Part shown: piece after piece, positions 21,513 to 28,188 of the stretch | How positions within the stretch are numbered: position 1 is the first letter of the stretch | How the letters are laid out: each line of letters starts with the position of its first letter | NCBI RefSeq assembly: GCF_023227905.1 | Contig: NZ_JALOCF010000049.1 | Coordinates: forward strand, 1-37,831 | Length of the DNA: 37,831 bases | Direction of reading: 5' to 3' | Source of the DNA: Methylobacter sp. | GTDB taxonomy: Bacteria > Pseudomonadota > Gammaproteobacteria > Methylococcales > Methylomonadaceae | Notes under the pieces: generated by a model | Database searches by the model: none | Seen by the model: only the letters and a program-made list of their open reading frames with translations | Told to the model about the DNA's origin: nothing | Program-made: the position numbers and the translations under genes

Positions 21513-22160
21513 ATGCGGGCTTTTTACGATGGCTGCTACCGTATGTAGGATGATGATATCCTTTTTTTCTACCGCAATTGAAGGATGTGCTTCATTGACA
21601 GATTGGAGTTGCACTCTGTCATCTCTGATATAAAGCAAGGTTTTAACCATAACTCTGCCATCCGTAGATTTAACCAATACCTCATCGCCTGGTATGGGTG
21701 ATGTGTTGGGTTCTACAATGACAAACTCGCCATTTTTAATTCGTGGTTTCATAGAATCGCCTACGCATCTGATTGCATAGGCATTATTATCTTTGGTTGG
21801 GTAATTGATATAGCCGTCTCCGTGCCCGGTCGGGTAGTCGATTTCAGTCCAATGGCCGTTATCGCCTAGCTGTGCGTTTCCTACGATGGGAACTAGGCGG
21901 CTTGGTGCTAAAGTCGGGCCATATTCGGCATTTGATTCGTTTATTTTATTTGGATGTTTAGCGCCTTTCCCTAGTGCTAACCAATCTGTATTAACTCCTA
22001 AAGCATCAGCAATTTTTGATATTTTTCGGCTTTCGCGTGCCTTACCTGATGTTAGTTTGTGAATGGTAGCTTGTGATACGCCACTCTTCATGGCTAGCTC
22101 GTCCTGTTTTATCCCCTGTAAGTCCATTTCTGATTGAAGTCTCTTTGATAATTCTGTCAT
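21501..22160 (-). CDS. Prophage repressor, HTH + S24 (LexA-like) peptidase
   Basis: This 219-residue protein should keep the lysogen silent. The N-terminal HTH spans about residues 5-60, with SGVSQATIHKL (26-36) as the recognition region. The C-terminal S24 domain (about 88-215) has catalytic S136 in GDSMKPRI and K173 in RVMVKTL. The region where such repressors self-cleave reads VGNAQLGD (93-100) and lacks a clear Ala-Gly or Cys-Gly pair, so RecA-induced autocleavage cannot be assumed. It is divergent from the Cro-like gene, with operators between, and no strong Shine-Dalgarno precedes the ATG. Confidence 0.92.
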   Translation of the reverse strand: MTELSKRLQSEMDLQGIKQDELAMKSGVSQATIHKLTSGKARESRKISKIADALGVNTDWLALGKGAKHPNKINESNAEYGPTLAPSRLVPIVGNAQLGDNGHWTEIDYPTGHGDGYINYPTKDNNAYAIRCVGDSMKPRIKNGEFVIVEPNTSPIPGDEVLVKSTDGRVMVKTLLYIRDDRVQLQSVNEAHPSIAVEKKDIIILHTVAAIVKSPHWIK

Positions 22161-22170
22161 GTAAATATCT

Positions 22171-22186
22171 TATTACTTGAGTAATA
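22171..22186. promoter_or_regulatory. Operator, 7-2-7 inverted repeat
   Basis: TATTACT-TG-AGTAATA is a perfect 7-bp inverted repeat just upstream of the repressor start. Its half site AGTAATA is contained in the ACCAAAGTAATAA copies at 20890, 20914 and 22222. It would let repressor or Cro control repressor transcription. Confidence 0.65.
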
Positions 22187-22208
22187 TTTAGTAAAATGAC
22201 TTTAGTTA

Positions 22209-22237
22209 TTGACAAAATAAAACCAAAGTAATAAATT
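22209..22237 (+). promoter_or_regulatory. Rightward early promoter (pR-like) with overlapping operator
   Basis: A perfect TTGACA (22209-22214) is followed after 17 bases by TAAATT (22232-22237). ACCAAAGTAATAA (22222-22234) overlaps spacer and -10. The predicted start of transcription lies at about 22244, at or one base before the ATG of the Cro-like gene. Confidence 0.72.
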
Positions 22238-22244
22238 AACGTCC

Positions 22245-22469
22245 ATGAATAATCCAATCATAGAAAAAGCAATTGAAATAGCCGGTGGAACTCAGCAAAA
22301 ACTTGCTGAGTGCTCCGGTGTGTCACAAGCGACTATCCATAAATTATTAACGGGTAAAAGTAGTGATATGAGAGGCAGTACAGCAACTAGGATTTCATCT
22401 GTTACAGGTATTCCTGTTGTTGATTTGTTAAATAAACATGCAAACAAAAAAGCCGGAGTTATTGAGTAA
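22245..22469 (+). CDS. Cro-like HTH regulator
   Basis: This 74-residue protein has a single HTH (TQQKLAECSGVSQATIHKLLTGKSSD, residues 16-41) and no peptidase domain. The eleven residues SGVSQATIHKL are identical to those of the repressor, so both should read the same operators. It starts 8 bases after the predicted -10 and has no Shine-Dalgarno, consistent with a leaderless or nearly leaderless mRNA. The stop TAA lies inside the terminator hairpin. By position it is the lytic-switch regulator of the Cro/YdaS type. Confidence 0.85.
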   Translation: MNNPIIEKAIEIAGGTQQKLAECSGVSQATIHKLLTGKSSDMRGSTATRISSVTGIPVVDLLNKHANKKAGVIE

Positions 22470-22486
22470 TCCGGCTTTTTTTTTTT
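22446..22486 (+). terminator. Strong intrinsic terminator at the end of the Cro-like gene
   Basis: AGCCGGA (22451-22457) pairs with TCCGGCT (22470-22476), extended by A5/T5, and is followed by eleven T (22476-22486). It overlaps the last codons and stop of the Cro-like gene, like lambda tR1, and would block the replication genes unless antiterminated. Confidence 0.9.
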
Positions 22487-22570
22487 GCAGCAATACCAAT
22501 CCTGCGCCAACAGGATGATAGTTAAAAGCATCAAGCGGTTTCTATTTTAAAAAATTTATCAACAAAAATA

Positions 22571-22588
22571 ATCGGGTAAATTCCCGAT
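22571..22588 (+). promoter_or_regulatory. Short hairpin before the LuxR-type gene
   Basis: ATCGGG (22571-22576) pairs with CCCGAT (22583-22588) over a 6-base loop TAAATT, directly before the AAGG box of the next gene. There is no T tract. It could affect translation or serve as an antiterminator RNA site; nothing decides between these. Confidence 0.35.
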
Positions 22589-22599
22589 AAGGTATTTAG

Positions 22600-22848
22600 A
22601 TGGATATTAAAGTTATAGACGCTGGTGATCTGACGGCCAGAGAAGCTGATGTTTTACGCTGTTTGGCAAGCGGGTTGGATGATAAGCGGATTGCCAGGGC
22701 GCTGGCGATTTCGATCAAGACGGTATCGACGCATTGTGAAGGTATTTATAGAAAGATGGAGGTGGACCGGCAACAAGGCAATACACGCATTTTGGCAGTG
22801 ACCAGGGCTATAGCAAACGGGGTTATAGCGGTATCAAGAAGCAGTTAG
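22600..22848 (+). CDS. LuxR/GerE-type HTH protein
   Basis: This 82-residue protein is essentially a bare LuxR C-terminal HTH: LTAREADVLRCLASGLDDKRIARALAISIKTVSTHCEGIYRKMEVD (about residues 11-56). The signature L-T-x-R-E, G-x-x-x-K-x-I-A, and I-S-x-K-T-V-x-x-H is intact, and there is no sensor domain. AAGG lies before the ATG. It is the first gene beyond the cro terminator and probably regulates phage or host genes, but the target is unknown. Confidence 0.82.
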   Translation: MDIKVIDAGDLTAREADVLRCLASGLDDKRIARALAISIKTVSTHCEGIYRKMEVDRQQGNTRILAVTRAIANGVIAVSRSS

Positions 22849-22871
22849 CGGGTGATATTTTGGAAAGAATG

Positions 22872-23042
22872 ATGAAGTTGTTGGTTGTTTTGGCGTTAGT
22901 TTCAGTGATTGGCTGTTCGTTTATGGTGGTGTATTTGCTGCATTTGCCGTTGCAGTTTGCCAAAGATCAGTTAATGGCGGCTATGGAGTGGTTGATGAAA
23001 GATCCGTTTAACCCAGTGAATGATTTGCTGGATGGTGATTAA
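22872..23042 (+). CDS. 56-residue membrane protein
   Basis: The product starts MKLLVVLALVSVIGCSFMVV, with one long hydrophobic segment (residues 3-27), then an amphipathic helix (FAKDQLMAAMEWLMKDPF) and an acidic end. VIGC could mark a lipoprotein, but the position after Cys is unconvincing. I chose the ATG at 22872 because GGAAA lies at 7-8 bases; the ATG three bases earlier is too close. Function is unknown. Confidence 0.6.
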   Translation: MKLLVVLALVSVIGCSFMVVYLLHLPLQFAKDQLMAAMEWLMKDPFNPVNDLLDGD

Positions 23043-23259
23043 AGTCCGTTGCTGCGATTGTGTCCGGTTTGTTCCGGATACGGTCGGGGATGGCGGCGGG
23101 ATAGGACGGTGCCGGATCAGGGATGAATTTATGGCAGGTAGGCATAGCCGGTTGGATCAGATTAGTTTTTTAAATCAACTGGGTATGTCGCTGGATAATC
23201 AATTAGTGTGGGGCGGAGTGCTGTATGACAGGCTCTGCAATCATTATGAAGCGGTATAA
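23032..23259 (+). CDS. Small Cys-rich (zinc-binding) phage protein
   Basis: This product of about 75 residues has a CCDC pair and a later GIGRC in VRCCDCVRFVPDTVGDGGGIGRCRIRDEF, a pattern common in short phage proteins beside replication genes that likely bind zinc. The start is uncertain: ATG 23032 or GTG 23035, overlapping the end of the preceding gene. It ends one base before the GGGGAG box of the next gene. Function is unknown. Confidence 0.6.
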   Translation: MVIKVRCCDCVRFVPDTVGDGGGIGRCRIRDEFMAGRHSRLDQISFLNQLGMSLDNQLVWGGVLYDRLCNHYEAV

Positions 23260-23271
23260 GGGGAGTTGAAT

Positions 23272-23655
23272 ATGAATATGGGTGAGGTTCGTAACCGTTT
23301 TTTAGAGCGTGAGGCTGTTAAGGCTGGCAGTGTTCGCTTGTCCAGGGAAGAAGCGTTAGCCAGTTTTAAGCGTGAGGCTTGGAACAAGGCGCAGGAGTTC
23401 AAGAAGGATATGGCCAAGCAGTCCAGAGAAAATTTTAAAAATTGTGAGACAGCGCTTTTGCAGTATGCTGTCAGTAAAGATAAGAAGCTGACTCCGCTTG
23501 TTTCCGGAGAAAGTGCTCGTGAGGCGCAGGAAAGGCGCAACCGTGGCGATTTTACCGCGCAGGAGCTGGCTTGTTTGCAGGTGTTGCCGCCTCAGCGTAG
23601 TTTCCTTATAAATCCGCTGGTGTTGCACGGTTCTGATGCGGGTGTGGCGTTATGA
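23272..23655 (+). CDS. Charged helical protein before dNMP kinase, unknown
   Basis: This 127-residue protein is mostly charged helix (REEALASFKREAWNKAQEFKKDMAKQSRENFKNCETALLQYA), then a C-terminal part with RNRGDFTAQELACLQVLPPQRSFLINPL. The ATG at 23272 has GGGGAG six bases upstream, while the TTG six bases earlier is too close to that box. It overlaps the kinase gene by ATGA. No family is recognised. Confidence 0.65.
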   Translation: MNMGEVRNRFLEREAVKAGSVRLSREEALASFKREAWNKAQEFKKDMAKQSRENFKNCETALLQYAVSKDKKLTPLVSGESAREAQERRNRGDFTAQELACLQVLPPQRSFLINPLVLHGSDAGVAL

Positions 23656-24215
23656 TTGTCGGTTTTGCCGGCAAGAAGCAATCAGGCAAGAGCACGGCGG
23701 CTCAGGCGTTGGTTGGCATTGGCTATGTGCCGATGTCGTTTGCTTCGACTTTAAGAAAGATGGCTCATGCGGTATTGACTGACTTGGGTATGTCTACCGC
23801 TGATATTGAGCTGGCTGAAAATAATAAGGAAGCGATTATTTTAAAGCTGGGGGTTTCTTACCGCTGGATTCTGCAATCACTCGGAACGGATTGGGGGCGC
23901 TGGTGCATTCATCCTGATTTGTGGGTAATGATTGTACGCGAAAAAATCAGGCAGTCGACAGTGAGTAAAATTGTTTTTGATGATGTGCGCTTCGACAATG
24001 AGGCAGCGCTGATCAGGTCGGAAGGCGGCATTATTATTCATGTGCGCCGTGATCCGGGGCGTAAGTCAGGCAAGCGTGATACGCACGCCAGCGAGTCTGG
24101 TATTGCCGTTTTGGATGATGATTTAGTGATTGATAATCACGGCGACCTGAATGAGTTTATTGGTGAGATGTTGGCAATGGTGGATTATGCCCTGGCGGAT
24201 ATAGCCGATGCATGA
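23652..24215 (+). CDS. Deoxynucleoside monophosphate kinase
   Basis: This 187-residue P-loop kinase should phosphorylate dNMPs to supply DNA precursors during phage replication. The Walker A is GKKQSGKST (residues 7-15). LGTDWGRWCIHPDLWV (about 77-92) and DDVRFDNEAALIRSEGGIIIHVRR (about 109-133) are the characteristic later motifs of the T4 gp1-like dNMP kinase family. The length is somewhat short but complete for phage members. It overlaps both neighbours and is co-transcribed with the helicase gene. Confidence 0.85.
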   Translation: MIVGFAGKKQSGKSTAAQALVGIGYVPMSFASTLRKMAHAVLTDLGMSTADIELAENNKEAIILKLGVSYRWILQSLGTDWGRWCIHPDLWVMIVREKIRQSTVSKIVFDDVRFDNEAALIRSEGGIIIHVRRDPGRKSGKRDTHASESGIAVLDDDLVIDNHGDLNEFIGEMLAMVDYALADIADA

Positions 24216-25575
24216 GCAAAGTGCCGTTGCGGTTCCACCTAATAATCTGATGGCTGAACAGTCGGTGCTTGGCGGTCTGCTGATTGATAATTCGGCCTGG
24301 CCTAAAGTGCAAGGGCTACTGCAGCATCAGGATTTTTATACCCGTCCTAATCAGATTTTGTTTAAAGCAATCGCGGTGATGCTGTCACGCGGTGATGCGG
24401 TCGATATTCTGACTATCATGGATTTTCTGGAGGCTAAAGGCCATCACGAGACGGTCGGCGGCTTGGGTTATGTCGGTCAGATTGCTGCTGATACGCCCAG
24501 CGTTGCCAATATTGTCGCTTATGCGCAGATCGTGCGGGATAAGTCGGTGGCTCGGCAGATGATTCAGTTATCGCGCGAACTGGCGGAAAAGGCTTTTTCA
24601 GGGGATACCGACGGGCGCGGGCTCCTGCAATTTGCTGAGTCCGGTGTATTCGCTATGGGGCAAAAGCTGCTGCGCGGTAAGCGCGGTTTTATCCGGTCAA
24701 GGGATATGATGCGGGATGTGATTGAGCGCATTGAGCAAAACTATGATAAGCCTGCATCCGGTGTGTTGGGTGTTTCTTCCGGCTATCAATCATTAGATGC
24801 AGTGACATCAGGCTTTATGGGCGGTGATCTGGTGGTGATTGCCGCTCGGCCTGCGATGGGGAAAACAGCGTTTGCTATGAATCTGGCCGCTGCTTCCGCT
24901 GAGTCTGGTCGGGTAGTTGCGGTATTCAGCATGGAAATGCAAGCTTACCAGCTCGGGCAGCGGTTATTGTCGGCGGCTTCTGGTGTGGGTTTAAAGCGTA
25001 TTCGGGAGTCCTGGCATTTGTATGATACCGATTGGCCTTGTCTTACTGCCGGTATGTCTCGTGTGGCTGATGTGCCGCTGTTTGTTGATGATTCGCCCGG
25101 TTTGTCGGTTTCTGATATTCGCTCACGGGCGATGATGCTGAGCTCGGAAGTTAGAGACGAATGCGCGGCGGGTGTGGGGTTGATCGTGATCGATTATTTG
25201 CAGTTGATGGGCAATGATAACGTTAAGGCGGGTAATCGAAACGATGAGATAGGGGAGATTACCCGGGCTTTAAAGGTGATGGCTAAGGATTTTAATATTC
25301 CGATCCTGCTGCTTTCACAGCTTAACCGGGATCTGGAGCGCAGGCCCAATAAAAGGCCGCTGCCGTCTGATTTGCGTGATTCGGGCAGTATTGAGCAGGA
25401 TGCTGATCTGATTGTGTTTTTGTACCGTGACGAGGTTTATAACCCTGATTCTGTTGATACCGGCATTGCTGAGGTGATCCTTGGCAAGCAACGCATGGGG
25501 GCTCTTGCTACGGTCAGGCTTGGTTTTGATGCTGACTGCGTGCGGTTCCGTGAGCTGGGTAATGAGGTGCATTGA
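24208..25575 (+). CDS. dnaB: Replicative DNA helicase, DnaB family
   Basis: This 455-residue protein unwinds DNA at the phage fork as a hexamer. The N-terminal domain covers about residues 10-110 (PPNNLMAEQSVLGGLLIDNSAW) and the RecA-like domain about 185-440. Walker A is ARPAMGKTA (213-221), Walker B is GLIVIDYLQLM (324-334), and SQLNRDLERRPNKRPLPSDLRDSGSIEQDADLIVFLYRDE carries the polarity and Arg-finger region. Length and motifs match bacterial DnaB, so this phage brings its own helicase rather than only a loader. The start overlaps the kinase stop, and the stop overlaps the next ATG (TGATG). Confidence 0.96.
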   Translation: MHEQSAVAVPPNNLMAEQSVLGGLLIDNSAWPKVQGLLQHQDFYTRPNQILFKAIAVMLSRGDAVDILTIMDFLEAKGHHETVGGLGYVGQIAADTPSVANIVAYAQIVRDKSVARQMIQLSRELAEKAFSGDTDGRGLLQFAESGVFAMGQKLLRGKRGFIRSRDMMRDVIERIEQNYDKPASGVLGVSSGYQSLDAVTSGFMGGDLVVIAARPAMGKTAFAMNLAAASAESGRVVAVFSMEMQAYQLGQRLLSAASGVGLKRIRESWHLYDTDWPCLTAGMSRVADVPLFVDDSPGLSVSDIRSRAMMLSSEVRDECAAGVGLIVIDYLQLMGNDNVKAGNRNDEIGEITRALKVMAKDFNIPILLLSQLNRDLERRPNKRPLPSDLRDSGSIEQDADLIVFLYRDEVYNPDSVDTGIAEVILGKQRMGALATVRLGFDADCVRFRELGNEVH

Positions 25576-26513
25576 TGCTGGTGGTGTTGCCTGATGAGCT
25601 GGAGATTTTAAGGGATATGCAGCGATTGGATAGGGATGTTTTTTACTACTTAGCTCATAGAACTGATTTTGATACCGGAGTGATCGGTAGTGTAACAAAG
25701 ATTTCATATGGCGGAATGGCGTTGGATTTATCTGAGCGTGATCAACCAGGGAGGGATAAGAGCAACCTTCATAAAGTAACGTCAAAGCAGATCGAAAATT
25801 GTGTCTCTCGGTTAGTTGCTTCCGGTTTGTTGGTTAGGGAGAGTCGATCAGGTTTTCATTCACCTTTACTGCTTAAGCGCTTTTTTTGGGAGTCTGTTTG
25901 GGGTTTGGGGAGTTGCGACCAAAAACAGGTTGGGAGTAGGTTGGGAGTACAGTTGGGAGCTTTCTCAAGATTTTTATTCAATAGAATCAAAAGCTTTAAC
26001 GTTAATTTGGATTCAGGTAGGGAGTCATACAGCTTAGAGGTTGGGACAACTTCTAATAATATTATTATTAATAATAAAGGCGATGAATATTCGATGTTTT
26101 TAGATTGGCAGCCTATGTCTGAACTGGAAACGATATTGACTATGAGCGGTTATCAGATAGCGAAAGTTGATCCTGCCTGGATACCTTCATTCAAAGCGTA
26201 TTGGTGGCAACGCCAAGAGCGAAAATATACCGATAGGGGTTGGACTCAGAAGCTGGCGCTTTGGCTCGTTGGTGAGTTCAGGAATTCAACGGCTAAAGCG
26301 CAGCCAGTTAAGAAAAACACGGGGCATTTGCCGGGTTATGGGCCTTTGCCTGAGCGTTTCAAGATACCTAGAGAGGATGATCATCTGGTTAGCTGGATGC
26401 GTAAATGGGGTTATGGTGAGCCTCAGCAAGGTATTAGTTATCAGCAACTGCGTAATCAGTTAAGAGCGGTTATTACAAACAAGATTGAAGATTGGAAACG
26501 GAGTCTGTCATGA
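25575..26513 (+). CDS. Replication initiator / helicase loader with DnaT-like domain
   Basis: This 312-residue protein has an N-terminal region of about 100 residues with winged-helix character (LEILRDMQRLDRDVFYYLAHRTDF ... KVTSKQIENCVSRLVASGLLVRESR). A low-complexity middle follows (about 105-165, ending TSNNIIINNK). The C-terminal domain (MFLDWQPMSELETILTMSGYQIAKVDPAWIPSFKAYWWQRQERKYTDRGWTQKLALWLV) matches the DnaT DNA-binding domain pattern. It should recognise the origin and bring in DnaB. The middle of its own gene contains the iterons and AT-rich tract, as lambda O does. The ATG at 25575 overlaps the DnaB stop. Confidence 0.82.
   Translation: MLVVLPDELEILRDMQRLDRDVFYYLAHRTDFDTGVIGSVTKISYGGMALDLSERDQPGRDKSNLHKVTSKQIENCVSRLVASGLLVRESRSGFHSPLLLKRFFWESVWGLGSCDQKQVGSRLGVQLGAFSRFLFNRIKSFNVNLDSGRESYSLEVGTTSNNIIINNKGDEYSMFLDWQPMSELETILTMSGYQIAKVDPAWIPSFKAYWWQRQERKYTDRGWTQKLALWLVGEFRNSTAKAQPVKKNTGHLPGYGPLPERFKIPREDDHLVSWMRKWGYGEPQQGISYQQLRNQLRAVITNKIEDWKRSLS
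25886..26082. other. Probable replication origin: iterons plus AT-rich tract
   Basis: TTGGGAGT or a one-base variant occurs at 25886-25893, 25905-25913 (extra G), 25930-25937, 25941-25948 and 25953-25960, with looser copies at 26018-26025 and 26041-26048. All are in the same orientation. They are followed by an almost pure A/T stretch at about 26051-26077, suited to unwinding. The repeats sit in the low-complexity part of the replication gene, the same design as the lambda origin inside O. Confidence 0.72.
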
Positions 26514-26902
26514 GTGGTTCAAATAGTTCGGTGGTTGAGATTTCTCGATCAAGAAGGCGGTTTGTTGAGCGTGATGCGTTGTTAGCCGGTTATGTGGGTA
26601 ATGACTGGTGCACAGCAAAAGAGGTTGCTGTGGATGTTTTGGGTTGGGTGAGAGAGCCTTATGCTAATTGTCCCAAGCGTGCGCATGATTTGTTCTTGCT
26701 GGATTATTTGCAGCAGGGTGTAGCGCGTAAGTGCCGTGAGACTGGCAAGCTGGCTCATACTTACAGTATTACTGATAAAGGGCGTGTTTATTTGCGCAAG
26801 CGTGGCGTTGCTGTGGTTGATCAGGTAGTGAGTGCGCCGCCAGCGAATATGGTCAATGCGCGGGATTTGTTGAGTGATCTTAAGAATCGGTTAGGGGGTT
26901 AA
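26510..26902 (+). CDS. Small winged-helix-like protein between replication and Q genes
   Basis: This 130-residue protein overlaps the upstream stop by ATGA. The central part (DWCTAKEVAVDVLGWVREPYANCPKRAHDLFLLDYLQQGVARKCRETGKLAHTYSITDKGRVYLRKRG) has the helix-helix-beta wing layout of a winged helix ending in the usual ITDKGRxYL hairpin. It probably binds DNA and may act in replication or regulation. The family is not identified. Confidence 0.7.
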   Translation: MSGSNSSVVEISRSRRRFVERDALLAGYVGNDWCTAKEVAVDVLGWVREPYANCPKRAHDLFLLDYLQQGVARKCRETGKLAHTYSITDKGRVYLRKRGVAVVDQVVSAPPANMVNARDLLSDLKNRLGG

Positions 26903-26903
26903 T

Positions 26904-27461
26904 GTGGCGGGTGTCGAGGTGATTGGTTTGTTGTGTGCCGGTTCGGTTAAGTATCACGCTGTTTCAGGCGGTTCGTCTGGCGATTGTTTATCACGATCTG
27001 AGTTGTCAGGGTTGCTTTCCGGTTTGGGTGAGCAGGCTATGAATATGGCGCTGGCTAAGTATGCCGGCGATGAGCAGTCTGAGCGTAAGTTGATTGCTCA
27101 TGTTCGGGTGTATGCGGCGGGTATTGCTGTTAATGAGCGTTGGGAGATTGTCAAAGGTAGGCCGATTGTGGCTAATATGGCGGCTGTTGCGGTGTTTGAG
27201 GTGGTGCGTCCTAATCGTTGCGGGGCTTGTGGTGGGACTTCTTTTGTGGGTCGGCAGGTTTGCAAGCGGTGCAGTGGGTTGGGATATAGGTCATGTTCTT
27301 CGGCAACGATTGCCGAGGCGATGGGGATTGATAAGAGTAATTATTCAAGGCTGTGGAAGGCTAGATATAATAATATTTATCAATACGTTAATGATTTAGA
27401 CGTGGCTGTTAAGCGGGTGTTGCGTCATGCGGATGGCGGCAATGATTTGATGGTTGCTTGA
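26904..27461 (+). CDS. Q-like late antitermination protein
   Basis: This 185-residue protein has a helical N-terminal part and a zinc module CGACGGTSFVGRQVCKRCSGLGYR (Cys 106, 109, 120, 123) inserted before an HTH-like C-terminus (SATIAEAMGIDKSNYSRLWKARYNNIYQYVNDLDVAVKRVLRHADGG). This order is typical of Q antiterminators of lambdoid and related phages, which let RNA polymerase read through late terminators. It starts with GTG one base after the upstream stop and is the last gene before a terminator and the late operon, as expected for Q. Confidence 0.8.
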   Translation: MAGVEVIGLLCAGSVKYHAVSGGSSGDCLSRSELSGLLSGLGEQAMNMALAKYAGDEQSERKLIAHVRVYAAGIAVNERWEIVKGRPIVANMAAVAVFEVVRPNRCGACGGTSFVGRQVCKRCSGLGYRSCSSATIAEAMGIDKSNYSRLWKARYNNIYQYVNDLDVAVKRVLRHADGGNDLMVA

Positions 27462-27514
27462 TAACAATTTGTTATCGCAACGTTTTTATGTTCTAATTTA
27501 CCACAATAGCATCT

Positions 27515-27545
27515 AAGCCCGTTCAGCAATGACCGGGCTTTTTTT
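27515..27545 (+). terminator. Intrinsic terminator after the Q-like gene
   Basis: AAGCCCG (27515-27521) pairs with CGGGCTT (27534-27540) over a 12-base loop and is followed by a T tract to 27545. It ends the early rightward operon and would be a barrier for the late transcript that Q must pass if the late promoter lies upstream of it. Confidence 0.85.
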
Positions 27546-27696
27546 ATGCTTAAAAAAAGGTACTCCCTGAAATAAACCACGCAACACGAAACGAAGGCGT
27601 GGCGCATTGGGAGATTCCTGGCGTCTATGATCTCAACTAATATGCTATAAGCATATGTTTTTTAATAATAAATAGCGTTATATATGTCATTTTTTT
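27546..27696. promoter_or_regulatory. Terminase-proximal non-coding region, cos candidate
   Basis: No gene is visible. Nested inverted repeats CTCCC (27563-27567)/GGGAG (27609-27613) and CCACGC (27577-27582)/GCGTGG (27597-27602) form a structured block. A second palindrome ATATGCT-ATA-AGCATAT (27640-27656) is followed by six T. In lambda-type phages cos lies just before the small terminase gene, so cosN/cosB may be here. The late promoter may also lie here. Confidence 0.4.
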
Positions 27697-28188
27697 ATGG
27701 CTGCAAACAATGTATCTACGCTGGACAGTTGGCGGTATTACTCGCTTAATAAATTATCGATAGTTTTTGGAATAGCAAGGGAGACAGTCGGTAAGCGGTT
27801 GGTAGAGGCATCTGTCCAGCCGGCTGGTTATCGTGACGAACACGCGGTTTACGAAATAGGTCAGGCAGCCAGGGCTATACTGATTCAACAGCGTATCCAA
27901 TACGATGCGAGCATAGACCCGGATAAAATGCCGCCAAAGGAACGGCGTGATTGGTACGAAGGCAATCTGGCGAAAAAGAAAGACGCGCTGGCCGAGGGTG
28001 CGCTAGTTGATGCTGAGGATTGCCGACAGAGAATGGCCGATCTGATCAAGCCAGGTATCCAGTTGCTGGATTCGTTACCTGACATCCTGGAGCGTGATTT
28101 TAATATTTCTCCGGAGGCGATTATCGCTGTTGAAAGGCGGATAGATGCTCTACGCGTAGAATGGGCGGAACAAATTGAGGCGCTATGA
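27697..28188 (+). CDS. Terminase small subunit, Nu1/DUF1441-like
   Basis: This 163-residue protein recognises the packaging site. The N-terminal winged helix (YYSLNKLSIVFGIARETVGKRLVEASVQPAGYRDEHAVYEIGQAARAIL, about residues 14-62) and the following PPKERRDWYEGNLAKKKDALAEGALVDAEDCRQRM are characteristic of the DUF1441/Nu1 group: N-terminal DNA-binding domain, central linker, then coiled coil for the large subunit. No Shine-Dalgarno is evident before the ATG, only a T tract. It overlaps the large subunit gene by ATGA. Confidence 0.85.
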   Translation: MAANNVSTLDSWRYYSLNKLSIVFGIARETVGKRLVEASVQPAGYRDEHAVYEIGQAARAILIQQRIQYDASIDPDKMPPKERRDWYEGNLAKKKDALAEGALVDAEDCRQRMADLIKPGIQLLDSLPDILERDFNISPEAIIAVERRIDALRVEWAEQIEAL

